The notes below the pieces were generated by a model, which saw only the letters and a program-made list of their open reading frames with translations, was not told where the DNA came from and did not search any database. Shown here piece by piece: positions 17,364 to 26,669 of a DNA stretch of 36,032 nt. Position 1 is the first letter of the stretch, and every line of letters starts with the position of its first letter. The stretch is taken from assembly GCA_964475415.1 (NCBI GenBank), contig CAYYWZ010000038.1, positions 1 through 36,032 on the forward strand, in the 5' to 3' direction. Both the position numbers and the translations under genes were made by a program. The DNA comes from CALCMJ01 sp964475415 (GTDB taxonomy: Bacteria; Bacteroidota; Bacteroidia; Chitinophagales; Saprospiraceae).

Positions 17364-19223
17364 TTATACAGTTTTAGGTTGGTGTGTATTTTTTACATTT
17401 TCTTTTACCCACTTTATGCAGGTATTGAAATTATCGAATAGATACTTTTCAGGTATCAAATCAGGAATGATATCTATTCTCTCCATCATATACTTAGGTT
17501 GTTTTTGCAGATTGACAAAAAGTACTTTTATCTTTTTTATACCGCACAGATCAAATAGAACGTCTTCCATCGCGTACAAACCAGACTGATCTATGTATTG
17601 CATTCTGCCTAATCGTACAACGACAACAGATGCTGTAGAAGGTATCTGTGTAGCTAGTTGCTGGAAATCATCAGTCGAACCAAAAAATAATGGCCCTTTT
17701 ATATGTTTTATAAATACTTCCTGTTTGAGCTCTTTGGGGAAAGTTAGTTCGTCATCCCATGCTTTTTCATTTTCTAGGGATTTAACATCAGAATTTTCTG
17801 CTGTAAGATCACCCATTTTTTTCATAAACATAAGTGATGCGATTACAAGTCCTATCCCTACCGCATATACAAGGTTCCACACCGAGGATAACACAAGTAC
17901 TAAGAGCATAACAAATACTTCCGGCTTAGGCATGTTAGGAATTGCACGCAGTCCTTTATAATCCATGACTCCTATACCTACAGTTATCAGAATTCCAGCA
18001 AGAACTGCAGAAGGAATCTGTGAAGCGACAGGACCTAGTGAGATCAAAATTATAAATAAAAGAATACCTGCTATCATCCCTGATAATCTTGTTTTTCCTC
18101 CTGCATTTATATTTACAACTGTCCGAATAGTAGCTCCAGCGCCAGGGATGCCGCCGAACAAGGAGGCAATAGTATTACCGATTCCTTGACCTACTAGTTC
18201 CTTGTTAGGCTTGTGTTTAGTTTTTGTCATGTTATCAGCAACTACAGAAGTCAGTAAAGAATCTATAGCTCCTAGTAAAGAAAGCGTCAATGCAGTGAAG
18301 ACGTAAGGAGAAATAGATGCTAAATCAAAAGAATTAAAAATACCAAGATTAATCTTAGGCAAGCCACTTGGGATCTGCTCTATAGGTCTATAATCTAAAC
18401 CAAAACCATAGGCTATTCCTGACATCACAAGTAGAGCGACAAGTGTCGAGGGAATTACTTTTGTGATTTTCTTAAATCCATAAATAATAAATATTGTCCC
18501 TAGGGCAAGTATAAATTCTAACCAATCTATATTTCTAAAGGCTCTAGGAAATACTTTTATAGCTCCTAGAACACCAGAGGCCTCCTTGCCGGCAAGCGTC
18601 TGAGATTCTTTGAGGATCTGAGCAGGAGAAATGTCCTTAGCCTTGTTTATCGTTTCTTTAAAATTTTCCAATACCAATATATCTTTTCCGGCTTCATCTT
18701 TGAGAATGTTTTCCAAAATAATTTCTTCAGCAAAGGGCTTAAACTGTTCTACAAATTCTACGTCTTCTTTAGGATAGTAACCTAGTGAGGGTAGTATTTG
18801 TGTTAATAGTATGATGACACCTATGGCCGTCATGAATCCAGAAACTACTGGATATGGGATATACTTTATGTATTTTCCTAAACCTAATAATCCTAAACAA
18901 ATCTGAAAAAGTCCTGCAAGTAAGAAGACTGTAAGAATTGCTGGTAATGCTTTGTCTATATCTCCGCCAAATGAGGCAATAATTGTGGCTATAACAACCA
19001 TGCTTACAGCCGTCATCGGAGCTGTTGGTCCAGAAATCTGCGTATTTGTACCTCCAAATAAGGCAGCGAAAAAACTTACGAATATTGCTCCATATAGACC
19101 AGCGCTAGGTCCTAAACCAGAACTTACCCCAAACGCTAAGGCTAAGGGAAGGGCTACAATACCTGCAGTAATTCCTCCGAATATATCACCCTTAAAGTGA
19201 CTGAAATCAAATAAACCCTTCAT
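17364..19223 (-). CDS. SulP family inorganic anion transporter with STAS domain
   Basis: A 619-residue transporter. The SulP core (residues 1-490) opens with GDIFGGITAGIVALPLALAF and contains the family signature GLYGAIFVSFFAALFGGTNT and QISGPTAPMTA. A cytoplasmic STAS domain follows (about 510-610, with VVVRLGRMQYIDQSGLYAME). An insert of about 85 mainly charged residues (about 165-245) separates two membrane spans. SulP proteins carry sulfate, bicarbonate or related anions. The neighbouring carbonic anhydrase makes bicarbonate the more likely substrate. It probably forms one transcript with the SulP gene upstream (82-base gap) and the carbonic anhydrase downstream (41-base gap). Confidence 0.92.
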   Translation of the reverse strand: MKGLFDFSHFKGDIFGGITAGIVALPLALAFGVSSGLGPSAGLYGAIFVSFFAALFGGTNTQISGPTAPMTAVSMVVIATIIASFGGDIDKALPAILTVFLLAGLFQICLGLLGLGKYIKYIPYPVVSGFMTAIGVIILLTQILPSLGYYPKEDVEFVEQFKPFAEEIILENILKDEAGKDILVLENFKETINKAKDISPAQILKESQTLAGKEASGVLGAIKVFPRAFRNIDWLEFILALGTIFIIYGFKKITKVIPSTLVALLVMSGIAYGFGLDYRPIEQIPSGLPKINLGIFNSFDLASISPYVFTALTLSLLGAIDSLLTSVVADNMTKTKHKPNKELVGQGIGNTIASLFGGIPGAGATIRTVVNINAGGKTRLSGMIAGILLFIILISLGPVASQIPSAVLAGILITVGIGVMDYKGLRAIPNMPKPEVFVMLLVLVLSSVWNLVYAVGIGLVIASLMFMKKMGDLTAENSDVKSLENEKAWDDELTFPKELKQEVFIKHIKGPLFFGSTDDFQQLATQIPSTASVVVVRLGRMQYIDQSGLYAMEDVLFDLCGIKKIKVLFVNLQKQPKYMMERIDIIPDLIPEKYLFDNFNTCIKWVKENVKNTHQPKTV

Positions 19224-19305
19224 AAATATTTCAATTGTTGTTTAAAACTAACGGTTATAATCTCGGGTTTTTCTATTATTACTAGTTTTAGAAAAACATA
19301 AATTA

Positions 19306-20913
19306 CTAATGTCCTGCAGTTGGTTTAAGATCAAAGAATTCTAGAAAACTTGGTGGGTTTTCTACAATACCTCTTTCTGAAATCAGTTTTATGTCAATGT
19401 TTTTATTCGCTGCTTGTGCAGAAAAATTCTCTAAGATTTCCACAATATCATAATCGAGATATCTAGTTTTTCTTACATCTAATTCTAAGTAAGAATTTCT
19501 AGGAAGATTTTCTAATTCTTTAAGGATAGCTCCCTTGTTGAAAAAGGTTACTTCTTCTGCAAGTGTCATCTTCATTTTTTGTTTACCATTACTCTTGTCT
19601 TCTATATTAAGGAAGTGTGAATTTTGATAACTTTTATATAGAATTACTACGACTCCTACCAAAAGACCTAGGCCTATTCCTACTAGTAAGTCGGTAAATA
19701 TTATACCTAGAACTGTTACTATGAACGGTAAGAATTGCTTCCAGCCTTGCTGATATATTGTCTTGAATAATCTAGGTTTAGCAAGTTTGAATCCTACAAT
19801 AAGCAATATTGCTGCAAGAACAGATAGAGGAATCATGTTAAGTAAATTAGGAATTAGAACTACTGAGAAAAGTAGAAAAAATCCATGAATGATAGCTGAC
19901 ATCTTAGACTTACCCCCTGATTGGATATTAGCAGAACTTCTTACAATTACTTGAGTTATAGGCAGTCCTCCTATCATACCTGAAATAACATTTCCAGTAC
20001 CCTGAGCTAGTAATTCTCTATTAGTGGGCGTAACTCTTTTCTCTGGATCTAGCTTGTCTGTTGCTTCTACACAAAGTAAAGTCTCTAAACTAGCAACTAA
20101 GGCAATAGTAAAAGCTGTTACCCATATCGCAGGATTTGTTATACCGTTGAAATTTGGTAAACTAAATTGTCCCAGAAAAGAATCAAAATCCGAAGGGATA
20201 GGTACACTAACTAGGTGCGTCTTATCTATAGCTAGATTAGGATTATCTTTTGTAAGAACATAATAAGCTATTCCTATTAATACTGCAACAAATGGCCCTT
20301 GGATGATTTTAAAAATTTTAGCTTTTTTAGATAATACTTTATCCCAAAGTAATATGATGGCTAGTCCAATTATAGCTACTAATGTAGGTCCTATGCTTAT
20401 ATTATTGAGCATCACTAAGATCTCAGAAAAGGTGTTTTGACCATCTACTTGAAAAAATGCAAAATCACCTTCTGGGTCAGAATCATATCCAAAGAAGTGA
20501 GGAATTTGCTTTAGTATAATTATTATTCCTATTCCAGTCAGCATTCCTTTTATTACAGAGGAAGGAAAATAGTATCCTATTATTCCAGCTTTTAGAATCC
20601 CAAAACCTATTTGGATAAGACCACCCAAAACAACTGCTAATAGGAAGTTCTCAAAGCCACCTAAAGTTCCTATAGCTGTAAGGACTATAGCTGCTAATCC
20701 TGCTGCAGGTCCACTAACTCCTATCTGGGATCCACTTATAGACCCAACAACAATTCCACCTACTATACCCGCTATAAGACCAGAAAATAGGGGAGCTCCA
20801 CTAGCAAGCGCAATCCCTAGACATAAGGGTAATGCTACGAAAAATACAACTATACTTGAAGGTATATCACTTTTTAAATTACCGAATAGATTCGGAGAAT
20901 TCACATCACTCAT
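19306..20913 (-). CDS. Second SulP family anion transporter
   Basis: A 535-residue SulP transporter, distinct from its neighbour. The core begins LKSDIPSSIVVFFVALPLCL and GIALASGAPLFSG, with SGSQIGVSGPAAGLAAIVLT as the substrate-site segment. A second conserved block, ATDKLDPEKRVTPTNRELLA, lies about two thirds along. The C-terminal 90 residues resemble a short STAS-like domain (YLELDVRKTRYLDYDIVEIL). This subgroup is often found beside carbonic anhydrase in Bacteroidota, from general knowledge of the phylum. It differs enough from the 17364 gene to be an old paralogue rather than a recent duplicate. It heads the bicarbonate cluster, unless the small peptide gene upstream is cotranscribed. 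Confidence 0.92.
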   Translation of the reverse strand: MSDVNSPNLFGNLKSDIPSSIVVFFVALPLCLGIALASGAPLFSGLIAGIVGGIVVGSISGSQIGVSGPAAGLAAIVLTAIGTLGGFENFLLAVVLGGLIQIGFGILKAGIIGYYFPSSVIKGMLTGIGIIIILKQIPHFFGYDSDPEGDFAFFQVDGQNTFSEILVMLNNISIGPTLVAIIGLAIILLWDKVLSKKAKIFKIIQGPFVAVLIGIAYYVLTKDNPNLAIDKTHLVSVPIPSDFDSFLGQFSLPNFNGITNPAIWVTAFTIALVASLETLLCVEATDKLDPEKRVTPTNRELLAQGTGNVISGMIGGLPITQVIVRSSANIQSGGKSKMSAIIHGFFLLFSVVLIPNLLNMIPLSVLAAILLIVGFKLAKPRLFKTIYQQGWKQFLPFIVTVLGIIFTDLLVGIGLGLLVGVVVILYKSYQNSHFLNIEDKSNGKQKMKMTLAEEVTFFNKGAILKELENLPRNSYLELDVRKTRYLDYDIVEILENFSAQAANKNIDIKLISERGIVENPPSFLEFFDLKPTAGH

Positions 20914-20987
20914 TTTTTGAACGTTTAAATTTTTAGAAATAAAAAGGTTTCAACTAAGCTTGTCAGTTGAGGAGTATCAGCTAGGAA

Positions 20988-21284
20988 CTAGCCTAAATCT
21001 GGTGGAGGATTTACTATTTCTTGATAGTTATTGAAAAATAACCTGTGGTCAAACACGACTATGATAGTAGACTGTTCTACACAATCAAAATGGGAAGCCA
21101 TATCGTCTAGGAAAAATTCCACTTTCTTTTCTGATTCGTTACTGTCAGAGGTCTCGCTATCGTTGCCTGATTCTGCGGTTAGGTCAAGAAAATATGTTTC
21201 TGATATATTCCATAAAAATATACTGTTAGAAACGTCGCTGGCAAAAATTGAACAAACAAATATTACAGAATATATTAACCTCAT
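20988..21284 (-). CDS. Small acidic secreted peptide, unknown function
   Basis: A 98-residue frame with a signal-like N-terminus (MRLIYSVIFVCSIFA), an acidic serine-rich middle (SGNDSETSDSNESEKK) and the tail NNYQEIVNPPPDLG. A polyproline C-terminal end of this kind recurs in small Bacteroidota secreted proteins of unknown role. A 96-residue frame on the plus strand overlaps it almost fully. The minus frame was preferred because of its signal peptide, the typical tail and its orientation with the SulP gene 74 bases downstream. I do not recognise a family. Confidence 0.5.
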   Translation of the reverse strand: MRLIYSVIFVCSIFASDVSNSIFLWNISETYFLDLTAESGNDSETSDSNESEKKVEFFLDDMASHFDCVEQSTIIVVFDHRLFFNNYQEIVNPPPDLG

Positions 21285-21401
21285 AGTCTTAACTAAATCT
21301 AAATATACGATTAAAATTTAAAAGTCAGTAATACTGTCATTAATGTTTTAAAAAATCATACTATTGTTTATATTGCGGTTATATATAATAATACATCAGA
21401 C

Positions 21402-22076
21402 ATGATTCTTGACATTAAATTTCAAATGAATGACCGCCTCTACTTGAGAGATCCTCAGTTGACAGACTTGGGCAAGAACATCTTACAGTATAGTATATTA
21501 CTTATAGATCAGTTAGGTTTTGAGAATTTTACATTTAGAAAATTAGCTACGGAAATAGGGTCAGCGGAAAAATCTATTTACAGATATTTTGATAACAAGC
21601 ATATGCTTTTACTTTATCTTACCTCATGGTATTATGAGTGGGTACACTATCTGATAGATTTCAATACTAATAACATAGAAGATCCCCAAAAGAAGCTAGA
21701 AATAGCGATACATAATATTGTAAATGCTTCTAAAGAGTCGCCACTAACTTCTTATATTAATGAGAATATTCTCCATAAGATAGTAGTGAGTGAAGGTTCT
21801 AAATCTTACCATGTACATAATATAGATTCTGAAAATAAGATCGGTCTATATCTTAGTTACAAAAATCTAGTTAAGCAGTTGTCAGATATTATCTTAGAGA
21901 GAAAACCTAAATTCTGTTATAGTAAAAGTCTAAGTAGTAATCTATTAGAGATGGCAAATAATCAAATATTTTTTGCTGAACATCTCCCTAACTTGACAGA
22001 TATAAAGAAGAGAAAGAAAATCAACCTAGAGTTAGAAAAAATGATGGTATTCTTTGCAACTAAGATAATTGCCTAG
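21402..22076 (+). CDS. TetR family transcriptional regulator
   Basis: A 224-residue DNA-binding protein. Residues 20-70 form the TetR helix-turn-helix domain: ILLIDQLGFENFTFRKLATE, then IGSAEKSIYRYFDNKHMLLL. The C-terminal ligand domain shows no recognisable signature. The start at 21402 is used, but an alternative ATG eight codons later (21426) would keep the whole domain. The gene stands alone. It diverges from the small secreted peptide and SulP cluster, and its stop abuts that of the beta-barrel gene with no gap. Divergence makes the SulP cluster a candidate target, with no operator identified. Confidence 0.85.
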   Translation: MILDIKFQMNDRLYLRDPQLTDLGKNILQYSILLIDQLGFENFTFRKLATEIGSAEKSIYRYFDNKHMLLLYLTSWYYEWVHYLIDFNTNNIEDPQKKLEIAIHNIVNASKESPLTSYINENILHKIVVSEGSKSYHVHNIDSENKIGLYLSYKNLVKQLSDIILERKPKFCYSKSLSSNLLEMANNQIFFAEHLPNLTDIKKRKKINLELEKMMVFFATKIIA

Positions 22077-22805
22077 TTATCTGTAACCAAAGTTTTTGAC
22101 ATAATCAGGTCTTAAGATAAGCCTTAGTCCAAATTGTAATTGAGAACTGTTACTATATTCTAGCGCTTCATCACAATTCAAACAACTAGTATCTCCAGCG
22201 ACAAAGTACTTATTATATAATATATGTGGCGTAAGGGTGATCAGATTGTTTATTCCGATGTCAAAACCAATCCCTGCACCTAGTTTGAAAGTACTATATT
22301 TGAAGTTCATCTCATTCACGACTATCGGGTCATTAGTCTGCTCCATAGAGTAACTACTTATACCATACCCTGGGCTGAGAATAACATGAAAACCTTTACC
22401 AAGCTTATTGCCATCTTTAGAAAAGGTTGGACAATCACAATCGCCTGCAAAATCTAACAAGTATATATTGGTGTGCATATTTAGAAAAATTCCAGTAAAA
22501 TTGAGTTCGAGAACTGAAGATTGTATTTGACTTGTCAATACTCGAGATGTAGAAGCCTTTGCAAAAGCTACCTCTGGGAGAAATTCAATTCTTTTATTCT
22601 TAAGTCTAAACCAATAATTTACACCGATCTCATAAGAACTTCCCAAAACATCATCTGATAGGATTAATCCTTCCTCTAGTTCGTCATAGCTGTTGTTATT
22701 CCATTTGAGACTGACGCCTACTTGGGCTTGGCTAGATAGCGAAATGCCAAAAAAAATAGCTATAAGTATAGCAAATCGTTTACAAGAGGAGAAATTGTTA
22801 GGCAT
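22077..22805 (-). CDS. Predicted outer-membrane beta-barrel protein
   Basis: A 242-residue protein with a signal peptide ending in SLSSQAQ and an alternating hydrophobic and polar pattern that ends in LQFGLRLILRPDYVKNFGYR. Strand-like segments such as YEIGVNYWFRLKNKRIEFLP, FTGIFLNMHTNIYLL and FKLGAGIGFDIGINNLITLT fit an eight- or ten-stranded barrel like those of porin-family proteins in Bacteroidota. A surface loop contains a cysteine pair (DCDCPTF) and another loop contains CLNC. The specific role is unknown. It is convergent with the TetR gene (stops adjacent) and diverges from rimO across 108 bases. Confidence 0.72.
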   Translation of the reverse strand: MPNNFSSCKRFAILIAIFFGISLSSQAQVGVSLKWNNNSYDELEEGLILSDDVLGSSYEIGVNYWFRLKNKRIEFLPEVAFAKASTSRVLTSQIQSSVLELNFTGIFLNMHTNIYLLDFAGDCDCPTFSKDGNKLGKGFHVILSPGYGISSYSMEQTNDPIVVNEMNFKYSTFKLGAGIGFDIGINNLITLTPHILYNKYFVAGDTSCLNCDEALEYSNSSQLQFGLRLILRPDYVKNFGYR

Positions 22806-22864
22806 ATTGTTTATATTTTATATTACTTAAGTAACGCTGACTCAATTTAAATATTTTTATAAGC

Positions 22865-22872
22865 TATATTTG
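22865..22872 (+). promoter_or_regulatory. Promoter -7 box of rimO
   Basis: TATATTTG matches TAnnTTTG exactly, 41 bases before the rimO start. No clear -33 TTG lies at the right distance. Confidence 0.45.
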
Positions 22873-22913
22873 CCTTTTCCGGATAAAAAATACGATTCAG
22901 CATATATATTGAT

Positions 22914-24224
22914 ATGAAGACAAAAACATACAGGAAGGAAAAAGTGAATGTCATTACCTTAGGGTGTTCTAAAAATCTGGTAGATTCTGAGAATCTTATC
23001 ACCCAATTAGATGCTAATGATTATAAGGTAACGCATGAGTCTTCGGACGATTCAGATATAGTAATTGTAAATACCTGTGGCTTCATAGATCTAGCGAAAG
23101 AAGAATCTGTAAATACTATTCTAGAGTATGCTGAAGAGAAAAAATCTGGAAATATAGAAAAGCTATATGTTACAGGATGTTTATCTGAGCGATATAAGGC
23201 AAACTTAGAAGAACAGATTCCTGAGGTAGATGCTTATTTTGGAACCTTAGAACTTCCATCTCTTTTATCAAAACTTAATGCAGATTATAAGCATGAATTG
23301 ATAGGAGAGCGACTGATTACAACTGATACGCACTATGCCTTTCTCAAGATATCCGAAGGTTGTAACAGAACCTGTTCTTTTTGTGCCATACCTCTTATGC
23401 GTGGTAAGCACATATCTAAATCTATAGAAGATCTCATAAAAGAAACAGAAGGTCTAGCCAGAAAGGGCGTAAAAGAAATTATGTTAATCGCTCAAGAATT
23501 AACTTATTATGGATTAGATATCTATAAGAAAAGAGCACTTCCTGAATTATTAGATGCCTTATGTGAAGTAGAGGGTATAGAATGGATACGCTTGCATTAC
23601 GCTTATCCGAGTAAGTTTCCTGTAGAGATTTTTGATGTTATGGCACGTCGGAAGAAAATATGTAACTATCTAGATATTCCATTGCAACACGCTAATGATG
23701 CCGTACTAGAAAGAATGCGTCGACAGATAACTCAGGAAGAACAAAGAGAACTTATAAACATTGCAAAAGAGAAAGTACCTAACATAGCTATACGTACAAC
23801 CATGTTAGTAGGATTTCCTGGAGAGACAGAGGAAGAGTTTCAGGACCTCTGTAATTATATCAAGGATATGAAATTTGACAGATTAGGCGTTTTCCAATAT
23901 TCACATGAAGAAGGAACAATTGCACATGATCTAGAAGATGATGTTCCTACGGAGACTAAGCAAGAACGTGCCAGTACAATTATGAATATCCAGCAAGAAA
24001 TATCACTAGAAAAAAATGAAGCTAAGGTAGGTAAGACCTTAAAAGTGTTATTTGATAGAAAGGAAGGGGATAGTTTTATCGGTAGAAGCGAGTATGATTC
24101 TCCTGAAGTTGATAATGAAATTATAGTAAAAGCAGAGAACAACTATGTAAGGATAGGTGATTTTGCTTATGTAAATATTGAAGAAGCTACAGAATATGAT
24201 TTAATAGGAACTGTAAAACAATAA
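22914..24224 (+). CDS. rimO: Ribosomal protein S12 methylthiotransferase
   Basis: A 436-residue radical SAM enzyme that adds a methylthio group to the conserved aspartate of ribosomal protein S12. The N-terminal UPF0004 domain supplies the auxiliary cluster cysteines C18 (TLGCSKNLVDSE), C55 (NTCGF) and C89 (TGCLSERY). The radical SAM cluster motif CxxxCxxC is C150-C154-C157 in EGCNRTCSFCAIPLMRGKH. A TRAM domain closes the protein (about 370-436). The pattern GCSKNLVDSE separates RimO from the tRNA-modifying MiaB. Length is normal. The membrane protein and msrB genes follow on the same strand with gaps of 24 bases or fewer. Confidence 0.96.
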   Translation: MKTKTYRKEKVNVITLGCSKNLVDSENLITQLDANDYKVTHESSDDSDIVIVNTCGFIDLAKEESVNTILEYAEEKKSGNIEKLYVTGCLSERYKANLEEQIPEVDAYFGTLELPSLLSKLNADYKHELIGERLITTDTHYAFLKISEGCNRTCSFCAIPLMRGKHISKSIEDLIKETEGLARKGVKEIMLIAQELTYYGLDIYKKRALPELLDALCEVEGIEWIRLHYAYPSKFPVEIFDVMARRKKICNYLDIPLQHANDAVLERMRRQITQEEQRELINIAKEKVPNIAIRTTMLVGFPGETEEEFQDLCNYIKDMKFDRLGVFQYSHEEGTIAHDLEDDVPTETKQERASTIMNIQQEISLEKNEAKVGKTLKVLFDRKEGDSFIGRSEYDSPEVDNEIIVKAENNYVRIGDFAYVNIEEATEYDLIGTVKQ

Positions 24225-24248
24225 GCACAAATAGTTGTTTACACCTTT

Positions 24249-24689
24249 ATGAATGATAGCTCTATTTTTGCGCGTAAGGTAAGTCCTTTTCATCAAGCAG
24301 GTGCTGTGTTGGTTATAGTTATCTTTATCCTTATTGTTCACAAAGGAATATCTGGAGAATCGACAAATCCAATCTTTCCATGGGAAATTGCTTTCTCAGG
24401 AGCCTTGTTTTTTGCTATGATCAATTGTATGCTGAGCTTTAGTTACCTTAATCAAAACAAATACTGGTTGATGTCCATAGGAAGCTATCTTGTATTGGCT
24501 GCATGTGTTTTTGGATTAGCCTATTGGTTCTCTGGGATAACAATTGATGAGGCTGGTGCGTTTAGATGGATGTTCCTCGTATTTACATTTTCTTATATAT
24601 TATTATTGTCAATTGTAAGAGCAATGAGAAAAATTGTCGGATTTGTACAAGAACAGGATGCGGCGCTTAGAGGAGAGTCTAAAAATTAA
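24249..24689 (+). CDS. Four-span membrane protein, unknown function
   Basis: A 146-residue protein with four clear hydrophobic spans (about 17-35, 45-63, 75-94 and 108-126) and short charged ends. I do not recognise a family. It lies 24 bases after rimO and directly before the msrB lipoprotein gene on the same strand, so all three are probably cotranscribed. No motifs or catalytic residues are visible. Confidence 0.7.
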   Translation: MNDSSIFARKVSPFHQAGAVLVIVIFILIVHKGISGESTNPIFPWEIAFSGALFFAMINCMLSFSYLNQNKYWLMSIGSYLVLAACVFGLAYWFSGITIDEAGAFRWMFLVFTFSYILLLSIVRAMRKIVGFVQEQDAALRGESKN

Positions 24690-24710
24690 ATGATACAAAT
24701 ACTCAGATCT

Positions 24711-25310
24711 ATGAAGAATATAATGTTTTTAGTACTAGGACTTTTTATGGCTATGACTGCGTGTAAGTCTAATAAAAGTGAATTGTCTAACGAGGTGGAA
24801 ACAGAAGTTTCGTCAGCCGTAGATAAGATGGAGGACGCTTTAGAAAAGTCAGAAACTGTAAATACAGATAGTAATGTAAAAAGATTAGGATCTAAATCGT
24901 CCGGCATAGTAAAAGTCGAAAAATCTCCTGAAGAATGGAAAGCTCAGTTGAGTGATAAAGAGTTTTATGTATTGAGAGAGAAAGGTACGGAAAGAGCTTT
25001 TACAGGTGATTTACTAGGTGTAAAACAAGATGGAATATATACTTGTAAAGGATGTGATTTAGAACTTTTTTCTAGTGACACAAAGTTCAAGTCAGGAACT
25101 GGGTGGCCGAGTTTTTATGAACCATATAAAGATGACCATATAGCTGAAGATGTAGACTATAATATAGGTTACAAGCGGGTAGAGGTTCTTTGTGCAAGGT
25201 GCGATGGACATCTTGGTCACGTGTTCGAAGATGGACCTAAGCCTACAGGTTTAAGGTATTGCATCAATTCAGTATCACTGGATTTTCTTCCTGCTGAAGG
25301 AACACCTTAA
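24711..25310 (+). CDS. msrB: Peptide-methionine (R)-S-oxide reductase, lipoprotein form
   Basis: This enzyme reduces methionine-R-sulfoxide in proteins. The start at 24711 is preferred over the in-frame ATG at 24690, which abuts the previous stop, because it gives a clean lipoprotein signal (MKNIMFLVLGLFMAMTAC, C18). The result is 199 residues. A charged linker (20-75) precedes the MsrB domain (about 75-195), with the zinc cysteines CKGC and CARC, the substrate loop GTGWPSFY and the catalytic cysteine C184 in RYCINS. Most bacterial MsrB proteins are cytosolic, so this one probably repairs oxidised methionines in the periplasm or on the envelope surface. Confidence 0.92.
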   Translation: MKNIMFLVLGLFMAMTACKSNKSELSNEVETEVSSAVDKMEDALEKSETVNTDSNVKRLGSKSSGIVKVEKSPEEWKAQLSDKEFYVLREKGTERAFTGDLLGVKQDGIYTCKGCDLELFSSDTKFKSGTGWPSFYEPYKDDHIAEDVDYNIGYKRVEVLCARCDGHLGHVFEDGPKPTGLRYCINSVSLDFLPAEGTP

Positions 25311-25332
25311 TTCATATAGTTAAATTTGCTCG

Positions 25333-26502
25333 CTAAATTAGGGCTAGAGCTTGCTCAAGATCTTGTTGTAAATAGCTATATGGTTCAAAGCCAACAGAAA
25401 GTCTTACAAGTCTCCAATCTACATGGTGGTCTTCTTTTCCTTCCATATCATGGAATGCAATAAAAGGCATACATAATGACTCGTGACCTCCCCAACTTAC
25501 TGCAATTATAAATTTTTTCAATGCATGAACGAAGGTTCTTACCTTCTCTTTACTATCTACGTTTAGGATTATAGAAAACAGTCCTGTGCCTCCTTTCATC
25601 TGTTTCATAGCTAATTCATGCTGAGGAAAAGATTCATGTCCTGGATAGATGACCTCTTTTATCTTAGGATGATCTGTTAGATAATTGACAAGTTTAATGG
25701 TTACTTCTTTTATAGATTTCATTCTGATTTCCAAAGTTCTAAGTCCCCTGATTACAAGGAAAGCGTCATGAGGAGAAAGAATGGTACCTAGGGTCATAAA
25801 CTCATTTTTAAATATCTTTTCTATCATTTCTGCTGATCCACAAATAGCTCCGAAAACTACATCGGAATGCCCATTAAGATACTTTGTTCCTGAGTGGACG
25901 ATGAGATCGATACCATAATCTGCTGGATTCTGATAGATAGGAGAGGCATAACTATTGTCTATGACGGTAACGATATTATGTTTTTTAGCAAGACTTGCAC
26001 ACGCAGCTAAATCTTGTAACTCGAAGGTTGCTGAATTAGGACTTTCTAGATAAAGAAGTTTTGTTCTATCTGTGATCGCTTTTTCTATGTTGTTAATATC
26101 TCTGCCATCCACAAAGGTACAATCCACCCCAAATCTCGGCAAAAAGCTTGTTAATAGTTTGTGAGTCCAGCTATATGGATGTGCAATAGATATAATATGA
26201 TCGCCCTGATTTACATTAGCAATAACAGCAATGCTTATAGCCGCAACTCCACTTCCTGTAACTAGTGCATCTTGAGTATGTTCTAGAGCAGCTAGTTTTT
26301 TTCTTAAGATTTCTGTAGTGGGGTTATTTCCTCTTGTGTAAATATGGCTATGCAGTTCGTCTTGAATAGATGCTTGTAAATGATCTATACTATCGAAGGC
26401 AAAATTGCTGGTCTGAATAATGGGTGGGGCAATTGCTTTGTAATATAGATCTCTATTTTCCCCATTGTGAATTAGAGCATCATATAATTTATCCTTATCC
26501 AT
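25333..26502 (-). CDS. Cys/Met metabolism PLP-dependent enzyme (trans-sulfuration family)
   Basis: A 389-residue fold-type I pyridoxal-phosphate enzyme of the cystathionine gamma-synthase / beta-lyase / methionine gamma-lyase family. The phosphate-binding YTRGNNPT (Y55, R57), the ring-binding D182 in VIDNSYASP and the Schiff-base lysine K207 in HSGTKYLNGHSD are all present. The C-terminal substrate segment is AVSWGGHESLCMPFIAFHD. The exact reaction cannot be set from sequence, because the group members share these residues. Upstream on the same strand is a hairpin followed by T5 (26592-26623), which could be the tyrS-side terminator or an attenuator in this gene's leader. Confidence 0.87.
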   Translation of the reverse strand: MDKDKLYDALIHNGENRDLYYKAIAPPIIQTSNFAFDSIDHLQASIQDELHSHIYTRGNNPTTEILRKKLAALEHTQDALVTGSGVAAISIAVIANVNQGDHIISIAHPYSWTHKLLTSFLPRFGVDCTFVDGRDINNIEKAITDRTKLLYLESPNSATFELQDLAACASLAKKHNIVTVIDNSYASPIYQNPADYGIDLIVHSGTKYLNGHSDVVFGAICGSAEMIEKIFKNEFMTLGTILSPHDAFLVIRGLRTLEIRMKSIKEVTIKLVNYLTDHPKIKEVIYPGHESFPQHELAMKQMKGGTGLFSIILNVDSKEKVRTFVHALKKFIIAVSWGGHESLCMPFIAFHDMEGKEDHHVDWRLVRLSVGFEPYSYLQQDLEQALALI

Positions 26503-26591
26503 TTAATATTAATTTTAAAAGAAATATACAATTAAGTAACCAATATAATATTCATGGATATGGATTTGTAAAAATACGGATAGGTGCATAA

Positions 26592-26623
26592 CTAAAAAGA
26601 GAGACCTTACCAGAGCCTCTCTT
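26592..26623 (-). terminator. Minus-strand terminator upstream of the PLP enzyme gene
   Basis: Reading the minus strand, AAGAGAG (26623-26617) pairs with CTCTCTT (26603-26597) around a 13-base loop and runs into T5. It sits 90 bases before the PLP gene start and 440 bases after tyrS, so it may end a tyrS read-through transcript or act as an attenuator. Confidence 0.55.
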
Positions 26624-26669
26624 ATCGATTAATGTAAATTCTATAAGAATTATTACATATACTGAATAA

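Noticed and set aside
21031..21321. 96-residue plus-strand frame overlapping the small secreted peptide
   Set aside because: No signal peptide or recognisable domain, and the composition looks like the complement of the minus-strand coding sequence.
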